From the NCBI GenBank assembly GCA_003586115.2, contig QVOM02000116.1, positions 35,925,946 to 35,989,945 of the forward strand: 64,000 bases of DNA, written 5' to 3'. The translations under genes were made by a program, and so were the position numbers. Positions 48,688 to 60,475 of this stretch are shown piece by piece (the stretch's first letter is position 1; the number at the start of each line of letters is the position of its first letter). The notes below the pieces were generated by a model that searched no databases, was not told the DNA's origin, and worked only from the letters and a program-made list of their open reading frames with translations. This DNA is from Salvator merianae (taxonomy: Eukaryota; Chordata; Lepidosauria; Squamata; Teiidae).

Positions 48688-51600
48688 ACCCACATAAGGG
48701 CCAAGTATGGGAGACTACCAAAATATGAGAGACTAGCGCTGCTATCTTGCTCAAAAGGAAGCAATAAAAGAGCAGGACATGTCAGGGGGAAATTTCTAAG
48801 GCACAGCCTGCATCCCCAGGGGCATGAGATCTAAGATCAGGCACAAAAACTGCTATCACAATGCAGCTAGAATTGCTGCTAGGAACCAGAAGAGCTGGAG
48901 TGATTCCAGCTGTATTGCCAACCATACATTTGGCTCCTGGCTACTATGCTCATTTCACCCAATGGCCTGAGGTCAAATGACAGTGACAAGGGCAGCTTGA
49001 GAGTACTTTAAGACTTCCCCAAAGTCCATTCTTGTCACTCTTCTGAGAAAATTGGGGGCTCCCAAAACAGGCAGGAGCATTTGTCTGACCAGTCTCTCAG
49101 AGACCTGGAGGACCACAGATTTTGGGCATGTGGATGGAGGCATAAACAGGAACTCAGAAAAAAATTGATGCTGCTTTGCTTTCCCATGCTGGTCAAGCTG
49201 CAATTGCAGAAACACTTTAATATAGTCACTGGAAGGACACCATTTGTCCATGTGTTAAATGTATTCTTTGCCAAAAGAGGACATAAGATGGCATTTTGCA
49301 AAGAATCCATACAACATCCTCTGCAACGCTAATGGAGATGCAGCTCATTTACATGTATATTTTGTCTGATGTTAGATGACTATGATGATATTGGAATCTT
49401 TCTGTATAGCCACTCAAGAAAAAAAGGCACCCAGAACTCCTGCAATGTTAACAAGACTTGTGATACGAACCCTGGTGTTGCCTTTTGGACCCCTCTTCAT
49501 GCCTGTTTAAGTCTGAGCTTTTCTGCTGTTTAAGCGATTCATTGCAAATCACTTAAGACAGTAGCATTTGGATAGGTGGGTGGGAGGCACTTCTAGGTCT
49601 CTCTTCACCTTTATTTGTGAACACCCCAATGTAAAAACTGAGGCACAAGAGGCAGCCAAAGCCTCTTTGTCAAATTTGCCATCAATTTTATTCCTTCTGG
49701 GGCCAAGCCATCTTCTGTCACTGTAGCAAAGCATCCATCATTCAGTTCCCTGCTAGAGTTTCAGAACAAGATACCCTTACATAATGATCGTGGTGTTGTG
49801 TTTCTCTTGCCAATCAGTGTAGAATTAGAAGCACCCCACTGTGTGTTATCGTAACACAAATGTACTTGGGTAGTGAATTTGGATTCCCACTGTCAATCTG
49901 GTCTGATGTCAGAAGCTATGCAAGATCCAACTTGGTCCATGGATTAGGATTGCCAATAAGGGTAAGGGGAGGAGGCTTCTATTGGACAGCCTACTCTTAA
50001 TTTCTCAGAACTACAGTTTGACCTGTTACAGACCAAAACGTGTCTGGATAGATCAAAGGCTGACTTCCATTAGAAGCCTCCTCAATCCCTTGTCCCCCTC
50101 ACAACAATGTTCTGTGAGTTTCCATCATTACGTTAGAATTTCACGCATTGATAGGCTAGGCTAGGAAGGTGATACATACTCTACAAACAATTAATGGCTC
50201 ACCTGTTCTGTTACTGAAAAATTGCATACATTTATCCATACAGACACCAGGAATTCAGCTCAACTCACTAGAAGAAGGTGGGCAGAGGGAATTAGATGGC
50301 ATTGATGGCAAAGAAGAAGACAAGAAGAACTTGGCTGCTGTATTTGCCAGGTATGTTGGCATCAAAGTTAGCTGTATTACTTTTGAATATACAACAGCTT
50401 TGGGTATCTATACACCATTCTTGTTGGATCTATCTGTTGACATTTAGCAAGTCATTGCATCATCTGTGTCAACATCATATGCCTGACCTCTATGTTGTAA
50501 TTTCAAATCATGCATACATTGCATGGGTGTCTTTCATTGGTACCTCCAAGCATGGCTACGGGGGTGGTGGTGGGGATTAAGTGTTAGCAGTATAGGGGAG
50601 TTTATGAGAATAATGTCATCTTTTTCTGTTGTTCTTATACTCTTGAATTGGATATGGTGGCCAAAGACTCCCATAGGAGGGGCCAGGAGGACACATTAGG
50701 AAATTGTGATCTCAAGGGATCCATAGTGGGTGGGTATTGATATAATGTTTTGCATACTCTTCTCCCAAGGAGAAGTGGGTCTGGTATTATAATTTGTCAG
50801 GGGGCCCATCAATCCTATGAGTAGCCCTGACTGATAGCAGAATATTCCTAAAGTGTATTGTATCCACATTACCTTCAGTGCGGTCACCATCGTAAGAGCA
50901 AGAGATTGATTTGTCTGAGGACACTACAAGAAGGAAAAAGACTTTGGTTACCTCCTGCTTTGTGAAACACTTTCAAATCTTTTTTTTTTTTTTTAATCAT
51001 AGTTAAAAAAATTAATTTCTACTTCATAGTATGGTTTTCTGTTTGTTTTCTGATTCTCTGTGAATGAGAGCAAAGGCATTTCCACTTAGTCTGGACACAG
51101 TCCAACTGTACACAATACCCATCCAGACAAAATGTGTATATATGCATAATCCGTACAACTTTGATTTTGTGTAAAGTAACAATGATGCATGAGTTCATAT
51201 TCTGTGCATCCACAAGAATCTGGAAAATAGAAAACTGTAGATAATGAAATCATTCCATGCAGACAGAAGTCCGTAAGTAAGAGAAGCAGCAGCTGAAGGG
51301 AGTTTACGTTGCCCCTCCCTGCTAGAAAGAACTCTTGGCAGTTCCTGGGGTGCTGTTCAACATTCCTCAGCTTCTCTCTTATGCTCCCATAGCATGAAAG
51401 AGAACAATCTGTCCCCATCCATCAACCGAAGAAAGAGCAGGAACTGGGCTTCCGTCCTTATGGCCAGAAAGAATGCACATAACTGGTGCTGAATTTCCAT
51501 TTTCCTCCTCCCTCCACATAGTTTTACCTTTTGTGACTTTTGTGTGAATAGGAAGGATAAACATTTAACGAAATATTTTTGAAGGCTTTCAACGTGGATT

Positions 51601-52624
51601 TTTTTGCTTTTATTTTTGTGTTACTAATTTTTAATGTTAGACTTATATACTGCTTTGAGGCCTTTTGGTATCAGGCACTACAAAAATGGATGAATCAAAA
51701 AACCCTGAAAACCCTGGGACACAAAATCATGGGATGCAACCTGGCTCTAGTAATGAAAATATCTGATGGGTCACAACCATAAACGCTATTTAAAAATTAC
51801 AAGAGACAACCAAGACAAAGTTAACAAACAAAAGTGATTCTTCCCCCTCCATTTTCTCATTTTTCTCTCTAGTTTCTAAAACATTTTAAAATGGTATGCA
51901 ACACAAAGAAATAAATGCACACAAAAGGAAAACCCATATATGTAGAAACAAAGAAAAGATGGCATTTCTTGAATTGGTAAGATTTCTGTCATTTGAGTTC
52001 AAATGAGGCACCACAGACGTTGTTGGAATACAACAATACTCTGTTCCCAATGTTTGGAAGGCAAAATACAACATCTAGAGGAGAGTCTCTTGCACCTGTT
52101 TTCGATAGTCGTATTCATGTCAGAGCTGCTGGAAATGCAGTTCCAGGGATATGGCTTATGCAGGGGAGTAGGGGCAGGTAGTTAAGACCACCTTTCACTC
52201 CTACTTTATCTCTCCTCTGTGGCCCTATGACTACCACCCTTGTATATCTCCGGCAATATCTTGCAGAGGACAGACTTGAGACGTCTTCTTTCAGCTTCCT
52301 CATCAGATCAATGTCTTAGTCACTGCTCTTCAAAGACTTCAAAGGTGAACGGTAAACTGGCATATAGTTCTGTCACTGTGCTCTATGCATTGGCTCCTGC
52401 AGGAACAAATAGATTCTCCTAAGCTAAGAGAAGGTTTTTATGTTTGCAAGTTGTACTCAGATTTTTTGAAGTAGCCTCAGGCTGAATACTCTGGGATTTT
52501 TTTGTTTTTTTTTAAACCAGGAATTCAGAAGCTAATGTGACTGGCTACCTCCTTCAACAGCTAATCGTGAAGCAAACAGGCTTTTTATCTCAACCAAGAC
52601 TGAGGAATTGTACTGTAGTCTTGG

Positions 52625-53375
52625 GGTGCCTCCAGACATGAGGTAAAACCCATGACTGTCCTGTGACTATATTGGGGATGCCAAATATTCCCCAGGTATT
52701 CCCCATATAGTCCTGGATGACTTAATTGATAATCCATAGTATTGCTATTATGGGAAATCCAGCAGTGATGCCAGCTTTCCTGTACAGATGTGCAAAACTT
52801 GATTCATATTTTCAAAACTGATTGAATATTTCACATTCACAGATATTCATGTCAAAACAAAAAATCCGTTTTTTCATATTTCCAAAACTTTGATTAAATC
52901 AAACCAGTCTCTCACTTGAGAAAATGAACAATTTGATCGAGCATTTGTGTTTTGCTGTGGTTCTGCCCATGAAAAGGGCTTTATTCCAATGGAAAAAATG
53001 GTATTTTTCTTTGTGAAAGGTGTGAAAAGGAATGCGAAAAACTGGTGTTTTGATTAACTGGTTTGACGATGAAACAAACAAACAGGTTTTAACTTTGATG
53101 GCAAAACGAACACACAAATTTCATCCATGCACATCCCTAGTTTTCCTGTAATAGCAATACTTACCTAAACGTCTGTCAGCAGCTTCCACAATGGAGTCGA
53201 TTTGAGCTACCAGGAGCCAAGCCAAGCATGCAAAAAACAACAAAAGTAAGTGAAGCTGTAGAGGCAAGTCCAGGATTGCTCCTTGTGCTTTGGGGGGGGG
53301 TCAACAAGAGGCAACTGTGGGATCTTCTTTAGACCCCACATTGCCTCTTACTGTTTGAAGACAGCCTTGGTTCTA
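52625..53375. mobile_element. DNA element, family D copy 1 (carries a nested insertion)
   Basis: It begins GTGCCTCCAGACATGAGG and shares, in order, GGAAATCCAGCA-TGATGC, AGCAATACTTACC-AA-GTCTGT, CATGCAAAA--A-AACAAAAG and TTGCCTCTTACTGTTTGAAG with 58588-59130. The alignment is split by the element at 52785-53141. It is non-coding and the superfamily is unknown. Confidence 0.6.
52785..53141. mobile_element. Nested hAT-like miniature element
   Basis: It is flanked by TTTCCTGTA at 52776-52784 and again at 53142-53150, an 8-9 bp target duplication as expected for hAT transposons. Its ends are CAGATGTGCA on the left and CTAGGGATGTGCATG on the right in reverse complement. It contains AAACAAACAAACAGG-type low-complexity DNA and no transposase. 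Confidence 0.7.
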
Positions 53376-53542
53376 TTATTTCTACTGCTATTCAACTGTT
53401 CTCCAATACATGAGTGCTATGGCTTGTCTTTTGCTGAGTAAAGGTAGTAAATCTGCCAAAGCAGCCATAGGGTAAATTAGAAAATAATCTGGCAGAACTC
53501 TCCTTGCAGTACTGATCTTTACGGCAGTCCTGGAGGCAAGGT

Positions 53543-53576
53543 GGGGCGGGGCGGGGCGGGGCGGGGCAGGGCAGGG
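53543..53576 (+). repeat. GGGGC tandem repeat
   Basis: About six units of GGGGC, the last two as GGGCA, form a G-rich run able to fold as a G-quadruplex on the plus strand. Confidence 0.95.
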
Positions 53577-54591
53577 TAGAAATCTGGGAAAGACAATTAT
53601 GTTTCATTTTATGATCTAAATGAAACCAGAAAGCAGTAAGCAGGCTTTGGAGGGATAAGTGCAGGTCTTAGAAATGATGATGAGGAATAACCCTGATGGT
53701 GCACATGAAGGGTCTCAACTGAGGTGAAAATAGTTACAAGAAGCAGGATTCTGTGGTTGCAGAAGCACTGCTACCCAAGCTTTTCCAACTCATGTTGGGT
53801 AAGAAAAAACGGGGTGGGCAGGTTGAGACAGAGTTGCTTGTTGAAAGTAGGCTCTTAAAAATTTCTCCACTTGTATGTTTATGAAGCTTTGACCTCACTA
53901 TTGGATCTCAGACCATTTGGTTCTCAAGCTGCATACAATTTTATGTCATCCAAGTGGGTAGCATGATTTGAGCACTATCTCAGGGGTTAGTTTGATAAGC
54001 TCCTCTGCGAAGGTGTTTTTGCTGTTTTGGGGGGCACGTTGAGGAATAAGAATGCTCGTGGCTCCATGATCTATCCAAAGTACCTCTGGAATATAGCAAC
54101 AGTCACATGAGCACTTCCATGGGAGCAGTGAGTAGAGGTGCAAGGCTCTAACTGGAAGCCTCTTTTTGACCCCCTAACCATATTTTGATCTGAAGCGGAT
54201 GAAAAGGGCATGTCCATAAAAGCCTTCATCCAACCTCACTGCCCTTGTAGTCCGAATCTGTGGGCTGCCATAGCCAGAGCATCATGTTTCAGTTTTCATC
54301 TTAGGCTAGTGTCTACAGGACAGCAATGAACACCCAAGGTGGTCAATCTCCTCCTCTGTACAGAGGCTTTCTTCTCCACCCAAGAAGAGAAAACCTGTGC
54401 AATCCAATTGCCTTGAAGCAGTCTTCACCTTTGCCATTGGAATTAATGGGGGGGGGGCGTGATGGTCCTGTTCTCCAAATATAAAAATCTGCACAAAATT
54501 TCTTCCTCTCTGCTAACAATAAAATTCTGATGTGGAAAAACACAGGATAGTGATGGCAAATATGGCAATCCTATAATCACTCTGCATTCAT

Positions 54592-56608
54592 TTTATTGAA
54601 ATGAAGAAAGTTGACATGATAAAGTACAGGAATTTATGAAGTTTTTTGACCATGAGCCCACATGAAATGCTTCCGTCATTCTCCTACAAACCCCATTCAT
54701 TCATGTTGTAGAGATTTCAATGGGATTTGCAAAAGCACAGTGAAAATGAGGGGGAAATCAAAAGCAACCTGTAGCACAGCAAGGCAATCACATTGTTTAT
54801 TAACATAAAGGAAACTAGAGTCTAACGACAATAGGCCCCATGCTGTTCAGAACACTGTTGCCGGCATTAGATTTTTATATTTAATTTCTGCATAGGCTTC
54901 CTTCAGGAAGTTATTGAAAGCAGTTAGTTTAGCATGATTATTTTCCTCCAAGTGCAGTAGGTAAAGGAGAAAAAATTATTTTGCAGGAAATAGTGACGAA
55001 AACAGGAAATTTCACAATTCATCAGTACTAAAAATGTGTCCAGTTTACTTGGCTTTACAATAATATGTTTTCTATCATTAGAACAAAATACATATTTCTG
55101 CTATAACACAATTCTAATATTCATATTAATATATGCTTGTGAAAAAGAGGATCCTTTAGAAATACGCATAGAAAAAGTTTCATTGGAACACACCTCTGTG
55201 AATGATTAGTTTGAGTTATGGAAATGCCTGCTCTTCGAGTGCACTGGTTTTAGGGCTGTTGTTTTTTTCTGATAAATCTATGACTTTCCTATGTCGTACA
55301 CAAATTAAAGGATGTTATCTGGGACCCCAAGCTTTGCTACTATTGTTTGGTACCAATTAAAATTCAATATATTAAACACAGTTGAGTACATCCATGCATT
55401 CATGACGCACCATCGTCTCGCTTTGAAACATCAAACCAAAAGCATCTGACAAAGATTCATTAAAATTCAGTGTTATACTCAAGTTCCATACAGTTTGGGA
55501 TGAATGGATAACAATGACTTGTCAGAAGTACACTAACACACATTGACTGTAACCTGCTCATTTTGGACTTTTAAAATCTGCACTCATTGGATGAATCCTT
55601 TAGTGTGCAATTAGCATAAATAAAAAAAAACAGTTCCTCTTCTATTAATGTAGTTTCTAAATTAATGGAAATAATGGAAACAAAAAATGCACAAAGCATG
55701 TCTTCTTAAAAGTAATTTCTACTAGATTTGATAACGTTTACTTTTTAGCAAACAGTAATTATCATTGTAGCCCCAGAACATCAAGTCTATTAAGCCTCAA
55801 GCGATATGTTATTTGGTTTCAACAAAGTTCAGGTGCATTTTCTGATATTTTATGCCTTGCTTCAGCAATCAAAATTCAAGCAATGCTGCTCTTGATTGTG
55901 GTCAATGGACTACGCTAACATCAAATAGAATATGACCCTTGGGGAAGAAGGCTGAAGATATTCAAATGGGTATGCATCAGAGACAAGCAAAGATAGAAAA
56001 TCTTCCCTGTCTGTACTGCAATTTTAGCACCTGAATTCATAAAAATTCATTCATTAAAATCTGTCTAGGAGGATCAGAGCCCTGAGTTTACTCTACTATT
56101 TTTCTTAATTCTATGCTACCACAGTTTCTCCTGCTAGACATCTGAATGATTTAGAGGCAGTGAGGTTTACCGTGGGAAGATCCCATCAAGTTATTCATCA
56201 CTCTGAAATGATTTGGTCAACAGTGCAGTTGTGATTCACTCTCTGTTCAGAAAGGAGCTTGTTACAGAGGTAAGGGATAACCCAACGGACATCAGTTCAT
56301 CTATCACCTTCTAGATATTCATAGTTATATCTACATTTAATGAATGAGCTAGTTACATTCATTAATTACAATAGATTAGCTAACGAGTTACTACTTTCTA
56401 ATAACTAATTATAAAAAGCTGGGTGCTTTGAAGCCTCTGTTTTATCCTCATTAAACTGTGATTCAGAAAACCAGGATTAGAAGTGTCCTTTTGTAAGGAG
56501 GGAATAACCACTTCTTAGTCTAGGCAGAAGGAGACGGACATCAGCTGTTCTTCAGGAAATGCATCAAGGGGAAGGACAGATTTCCAGTTCAGGATGGCTG
56601 GATATTTC
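54592..56608 (-). other. PRTFDC1: Downstream of PRTFDC1 stop: probable 3' UTR and flank
   Basis: This is AT-rich DNA with no ORF, SINE or LINE that I recognise, in contrast to its surroundings. Minus-strand polyadenylation-type hexamers occur at 56336-56341 (ATTAAA), 54796-54801 (AATAAA) and 54592-54597 (AATAAA). The first would give a 3' UTR of about 0.3 kb, the last about 2 kb. Which one is used cannot be told from sequence alone. Inference only. Confidence 0.4.
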
Positions 56609-56656
56609 TTAGATTTTGTATTTGGCTTTGCCGTGGTTATTGATAACACATATGTG
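56609..56656 (-). CDS. PRTFDC1: PRTFDC1 exon 9 (terminal coding exon, C-terminus and stop)
   Basis: Read on the minus strand, these 48 nt give HICVINNHGKAKYKI followed by TAA. They are preceded by a pyrimidine-rich TTTTTTCAG acceptor (ctg at 56657-56659 on the plus strand). The HPRT1 last coding exon is also 48 nt and encodes a related C-terminus. The ICVIN start resembles the human PRTFDC1 tail more than the HPRT1 one. The segment forms the end of the phosphoribosyltransferase fold and contains no catalytic residue. Exon length, phase (starting on a whole codon) and acceptor are all intact, so the call is firm. Confidence 0.93.
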   Translation of the reverse strand, partial: HICVINNHGKAKYKI

Positions 56657-57530
56657 CTGAAAAAACAAAAAAGATTGATCTAGCGTCATTTCCAGAAACA
56701 AATAATAGTGCTTCTACAACCAGTGCTGTACAATAGTGTACTGTATGTGTGTGCGCATGTGCGATTACGACTGCCTTATGAGGAAGAGATGATATACTGA
56801 ATCCACACTGCCTGGGGTCTCCCTTAGACTACAGCAGTGTGCAGAAGAGAGGATCTTTGTACGCTTGCTGGTCTGGTATTCTGATCAGTGTGGAATTGTC
56901 CTTAGGCTCAAAGGTTCCTTCTTCCTCCAGCAAGAGTGCCAGTGTTGATCCACAGGTCACAAGATTGCAAAGACAGGGAGAAAGGATGAGATTTCAACTG
57001 CACACATTGCTTTGACATCCTTGAAACATGCTTAGATTTAGGATGCTCACTGAAGGTCGGGGAAGTGTTCAGAAGCATTTGTTTCCATTTTAGTTCAACC
57101 ACATGCTAATGACAAGATGAAAATGCAGTTACTAGAGTCAAACCAGCTACAAAACTAAAATCTTCAGAGTTGATCTTAAGATTAACTACAGGTTAGGCAC
57201 TTGATGGCACACTAAACAATGGTTAACCTACAGGTAAAGCTTCCCATCTCCTTTTGGCTATGCAACAGATAAAATGGGGTGGGAAAGAATCATACAAGCT
57301 CAATGCTTCTTGCAATTTGTTTTTTTCCTATAACACTATAGAATGGCTTAGCATTAGATGTGAACTGTCTAGTTGCTGTCAAGAATCTAAAAACATCAGG
57401 CTATGCAAAAATACTATATCCCTCATCCTCTCTTCAAATAGAAAGTAGAAACTAAATCTAAATGGGCTTTATTTGCAAGTTACAGTTTATAAAAGAGTTT
57501 CTTCAAAACCAAAGAGCAGGAGACACTTAC

Positions 57531-57607
57531 ATTTAGATCTCTGAAGTATTCGTTGTAATCTAACGCATAGCCCACCACAAATAAATTTGGAATTTCAAAA
57601 CCATAGT
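57531..57607 (-). CDS. PRTFDC1: PRTFDC1 exon 8
   Basis: This 77-nt exon lies between a CAG acceptor and a GTAAG donor (cttac at 57526-57530 on the plus strand), the same length as HPRT1 exon 8. With the split codon from exon 7 it encodes [10 protein letters not shown], then [19 protein letters not shown] after EIP is the PRTFDC1 form; HPRT1 has DKF. The segment carries the residues that in HPRT hold the purine base and the metal-pyrophosphate (the Val of FVVG, the Asp of ALDYN, the Arg of YFRDL), and all are kept. The reading frame is undamaged. Confidence 0.95.
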
Positions 57608-58212
57608 CTGGAAATTAAAAAGAATGTCTATATTGTTAAATATATAAACACTGGCAATGGCACTGTCTATTTGTAATAGTTCATTGTCCTGGAAAATATA
57701 CCCAGTAGTCAAATCTCAGTGACTGCAAGTTTGGGACTGTCAGAGGGGTTCATTATAGCTTAAGCAAAATGTAGATGTGCTCAGTAAGGTCTTATAATGG
57801 ATCACAGTTCTGCATAAGAGAAATCCTGTTGGCCTTTTGACATATTGAGAGGAATAAAATATGGACCCAGATAACTGAAACTCTCACCCATTCAATGACT
57901 TGTCCTTGATAGAGTTTACTCTATAATGGCTCTTCTAGCATTTTCTAATAGGAATCCTTGGAAACAAATTAGAAGTGTCATAGAAATGCACTTGACACAA
58001 GCTAATTCAATTAGACTCCAGGTCTGGGCTGAGTAAAGCACATATCACACTTATGAAGTTACTGAATCCAGCTGTGATTCATGGCAGAGCATGTGCATCG
58101 TAAACCTTTTCTTTTATAAAAATTCTGCTCATAGTAATTTTTCCCCAGTAATATTATTAGAGTGCTTCCCAGTTTTTCATGTTATAGTTAGTTGTGCTCC
58201 ACTCAATGGCAA

Positions 58213-58345
58213 TGCCATTGGTCAAATGGTAGAACATCATGGAAGGTTCCAGGTTCAGTCCCTGACCACAAGAAGGCTTTGGAAAATCACTTCTGTACTG
58301 CTGCCAAGAAAACCACACAGATGTGTCCATGTGATCACCAGGACA
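58213..58345 (+). repeat. tRNA-derived SINE (degraded), PRTFDC1 intron 7
   Basis: GCCATTGGTCAAATGGTAGA (A box) is followed by AAGGTTCCAGGTTCAGTCCC (B box) and CACTTCTGTACTGCTGCCAA, GAAAACCACACAGATGTGTC. The order agrees with the family. Confidence 0.7.
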
Positions 58346-58587
58346 AACTTCCACGTGCAGGCTTAGTTATCTTTTACCATTTTTCTGCTCCACTTAATAT
58401 TACTTCTAGCACATAAAAAGGTAACATAAAAAGTAGACTGAAATCTCTTCACATCCATCCCTCTTTGGCATAATGGAATAAACTGATGAAGAGCAGAATA
58501 TTTTGATATATTTGCATCTTCCTAGCTGTAGCCAGGATACAGCTGAACAATGCAAACTTCTGAAATTACCACGCATTACATCACTGA

Positions 58588-59130
58588 GGGTGCCTCCCAA
58601 TATTTTCCTGGATTAGTTAAGCAGTGGGCTACAATCTGTGATTCTCCAGGCATTGTGATTCTCCAGATGCAATCACAGCATTCCCAATATAGTCCCAGGT
58701 TAGTTAAGCAATAACCCGTAATATCACTATTGCAGGAAATCCAGCAACGATGCTGAGTTTCCCACAATTAGCAATGCTTACCTCTATGTCTGTTGCCAGC
58801 TTCTGAAATCACCTTGCTTGAGCCTACAGGAAGTTAACTAGGCATGCAAAATATAACAAAAGGAAGTAGGTGGGCACTTGTGCGGCTTCCTTAGGGCAAA
58901 GCATGATGATTTCAGAAGCCAGCCAAGCACCTGTCCACTTCCTTTTGTTATTTTTTTGCATGCTTGACTGGCTTCCTATAGACTCCAGTGAGGTTTAGGA
59001 TGCATATCCTCTGCCATGAATCACAGCAGAGTCAAGATGGCAATTGCTTCACTCATCTGGCAGGGAGGTTACAAAAGGCAATAGTTTAGATCTTGCACTG
59101 CCTCTTTCTATTTAAAGGCAGCCTAAGGAC
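58588..59130. mobile_element. DNA element, family D copy 2, PRTFDC1 intron 7
   Basis: It starts GGGTGCCTCCCAATATTTTC and matches copy 1 through GGAAATCCAGCAACGATGC, TAGCAATGCTTACC, ATGTCTGTTGCCAGCTTCTG and the closing CTGCCTCTTTCTATTTAAAG. A long foldback arm pair lies inside at 58820-58984. Confidence 0.6.
58820..58984. repeat. Long imperfect foldback
   Basis: 58820-58890 pairs with 58912-58984. Both arms, in the same sense, contain GCATGCAAAA, ATAACAAAAGGAAGT, -CACTTG/-GCTTGG- and GCTTCY, leaving a loop of about 20 nt. Confidence 0.65.
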
Positions 59131-59567
59131 TGATCCTGTTCAGAACCCACCTATAATACAATAAATTGATCTGAATCTAACTGAATTGTAATGCCTTAAC
59201 CTCAAACAGTCATAGGACGCATGGAAATTCCTAGCATCTATGTAATACTACCATGTCACAGTTCCCGAGCAGAGAAATGATTAAAAGCAATACTTTTGTG
59301 GCACGGATAAATCTTAATTGGAATCGTCACTCTTGAGCATTCTTAATTCAATACTGATAATTAATATCAGTGAAGTCTTTTTAATATTTTTTTTGCTCAA
59401 GGTGGCACTTGCATTGTTTAAATACCACCTCCAGCATCACTTTTAAACATCCCCTGTTGACCAGCCATGTTGCGCTTTGCCTATTCAGTGAAATTCAGAC
59501 AGTGAAGCATTTTTGTTACTTTATAACCAAGAACTGAAGAAAACCCACACAAGAAGGGAGCACTTAC

Positions 59568-59614
59568 AGTCAGGTCTGTAGCCATCGGGCTGAGATGTTC
59601 TTTTCACCAACAAA
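59568..59614 (-). CDS. PRTFDC1: PRTFDC1 exon 7
   Basis: This 47-nt exon, the same size as HPRT1 exon 7, lies between an AG acceptor (ct at 59615-59616 on the plus strand) and a GTAAGTG donor. It completes the Ala-Ser codons from exon 6 and reads LLVKRTSQPDGYRPD, ending one base into the next Tyr codon. The Lys in LLVKRT corresponds to the HPRT Lys that contacts the 6-oxo group of the purine. RTS-x-x-DG-x-RPD matches PRTFDC1 rather than the HPRT1 RTPRSVGYKPD. Intron 7 (57608-59567) holds a SINE (58213) and an inverted-repeat element (58588). Confidence 0.95.
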
Positions 59615-59974
59615 CTATTATAGAACAGAGAACAATATGTTGTCATGGTTAAAAACGGGCAAAGAAAAAAAAATAGCAACACTGCATCCAGTGATAACTG
59701 GTGCAGGTGAGGGCAGCCGGAAGCTCCTCCCCCTGGCTTTGAGGTCTAAGTGGCCCTGCTGTGTGGACTTCAAAGGAATCTCATGATCCATCTGCACTGG
59801 CTGCCACGAACTGCATCATAATTTTGACATCGGGGCATTAAGTGGACTAGTTCTCACCTACCCCAATACCCTGTGGCTCCAATGTGCAGTCTATTCCTGT
59901 GATCTGGCTTGGTAAAAAGTATCTTTCTTCTCACAGTCCACAACCTCCAGTAAAGCAATCAAGGGATTCAAGAA

Positions 59975-60475
59975 GCTTTTTTACAAGGAAAGGCTGCAGC
60001 GTCTGGGGCATTTTAATTTAGAAAGAAGATGAGTGAGAAGTCACATGGCAGAGGTTTATAAAATCATGCAGACAAAACAGATGAGAAGATATTCTCCCTT
60101 TCCCAAAATACTAGAAACAGGGGTCACCCAAAGAAGCTGAAATCAGGGAGGATCAGGACAGACAGATGGAAATGCCTATTTCTCCACACAAAGCACTACT
60201 TCACAAGAAGTAGTCAAGAGCAACAACTGGATGGCCTCAAAAATGCTGAGGATAAATTTGTGGAAGTCTGGATTACCAATGGCTACTAGCTCTGATGATT
60301 GTGTTCCTCTAAAGGCCAGTTTACTGGGACTACAAGCACGGCAAGTTGCTAAGCTCACGTCACACTCACGGGTTCCCACAGGCAACTGGCTGGCCGTTGT
60401 GGGAACAGCCTGCTGGACTAGATGGGCTACTGGTCTGATCCAGCAAGGCATTTCTTGCGCTCTCACCCCATGGTG
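59975..60475 (+). repeat. CR1-like LINE 3' fragment, PRTFDC1 intron 6
   Basis: It encodes remnants KERLQRLGHFNLERR and HMAEVYKIM, typical of sauropsid CR1-type LINE ORF ends ('LERRRLRGDMIEVYKIM'). It ends with TGCTGGACTAGATGGGCTAC, TGGTCTGATCCAGCAAGGCA and TTTCTTGCGCTC. This is the sense counterpart of 46845. Confidence 0.75.

Larger units (their letters stand above)
25200..54591. other. Intergenic region between PRTFDC1 3' end and ARHGAP21 promoter: remainder
   Basis: Outside the listed repeats no gene is supported. 27000-28380, 30480-31360, 38100-40950, 47550-48490, 48690-52620 and 53580-54590 show no coherent exon, conserved motif or recognisable element. 29230-29400 begins CAGTGATCTTCAGTCTTTTC AGG-like and could be an old hAT-type terminus. 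29990-30470 is GC-richer with no identity. Short ORFs there have no support. Confidence 0.5.
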
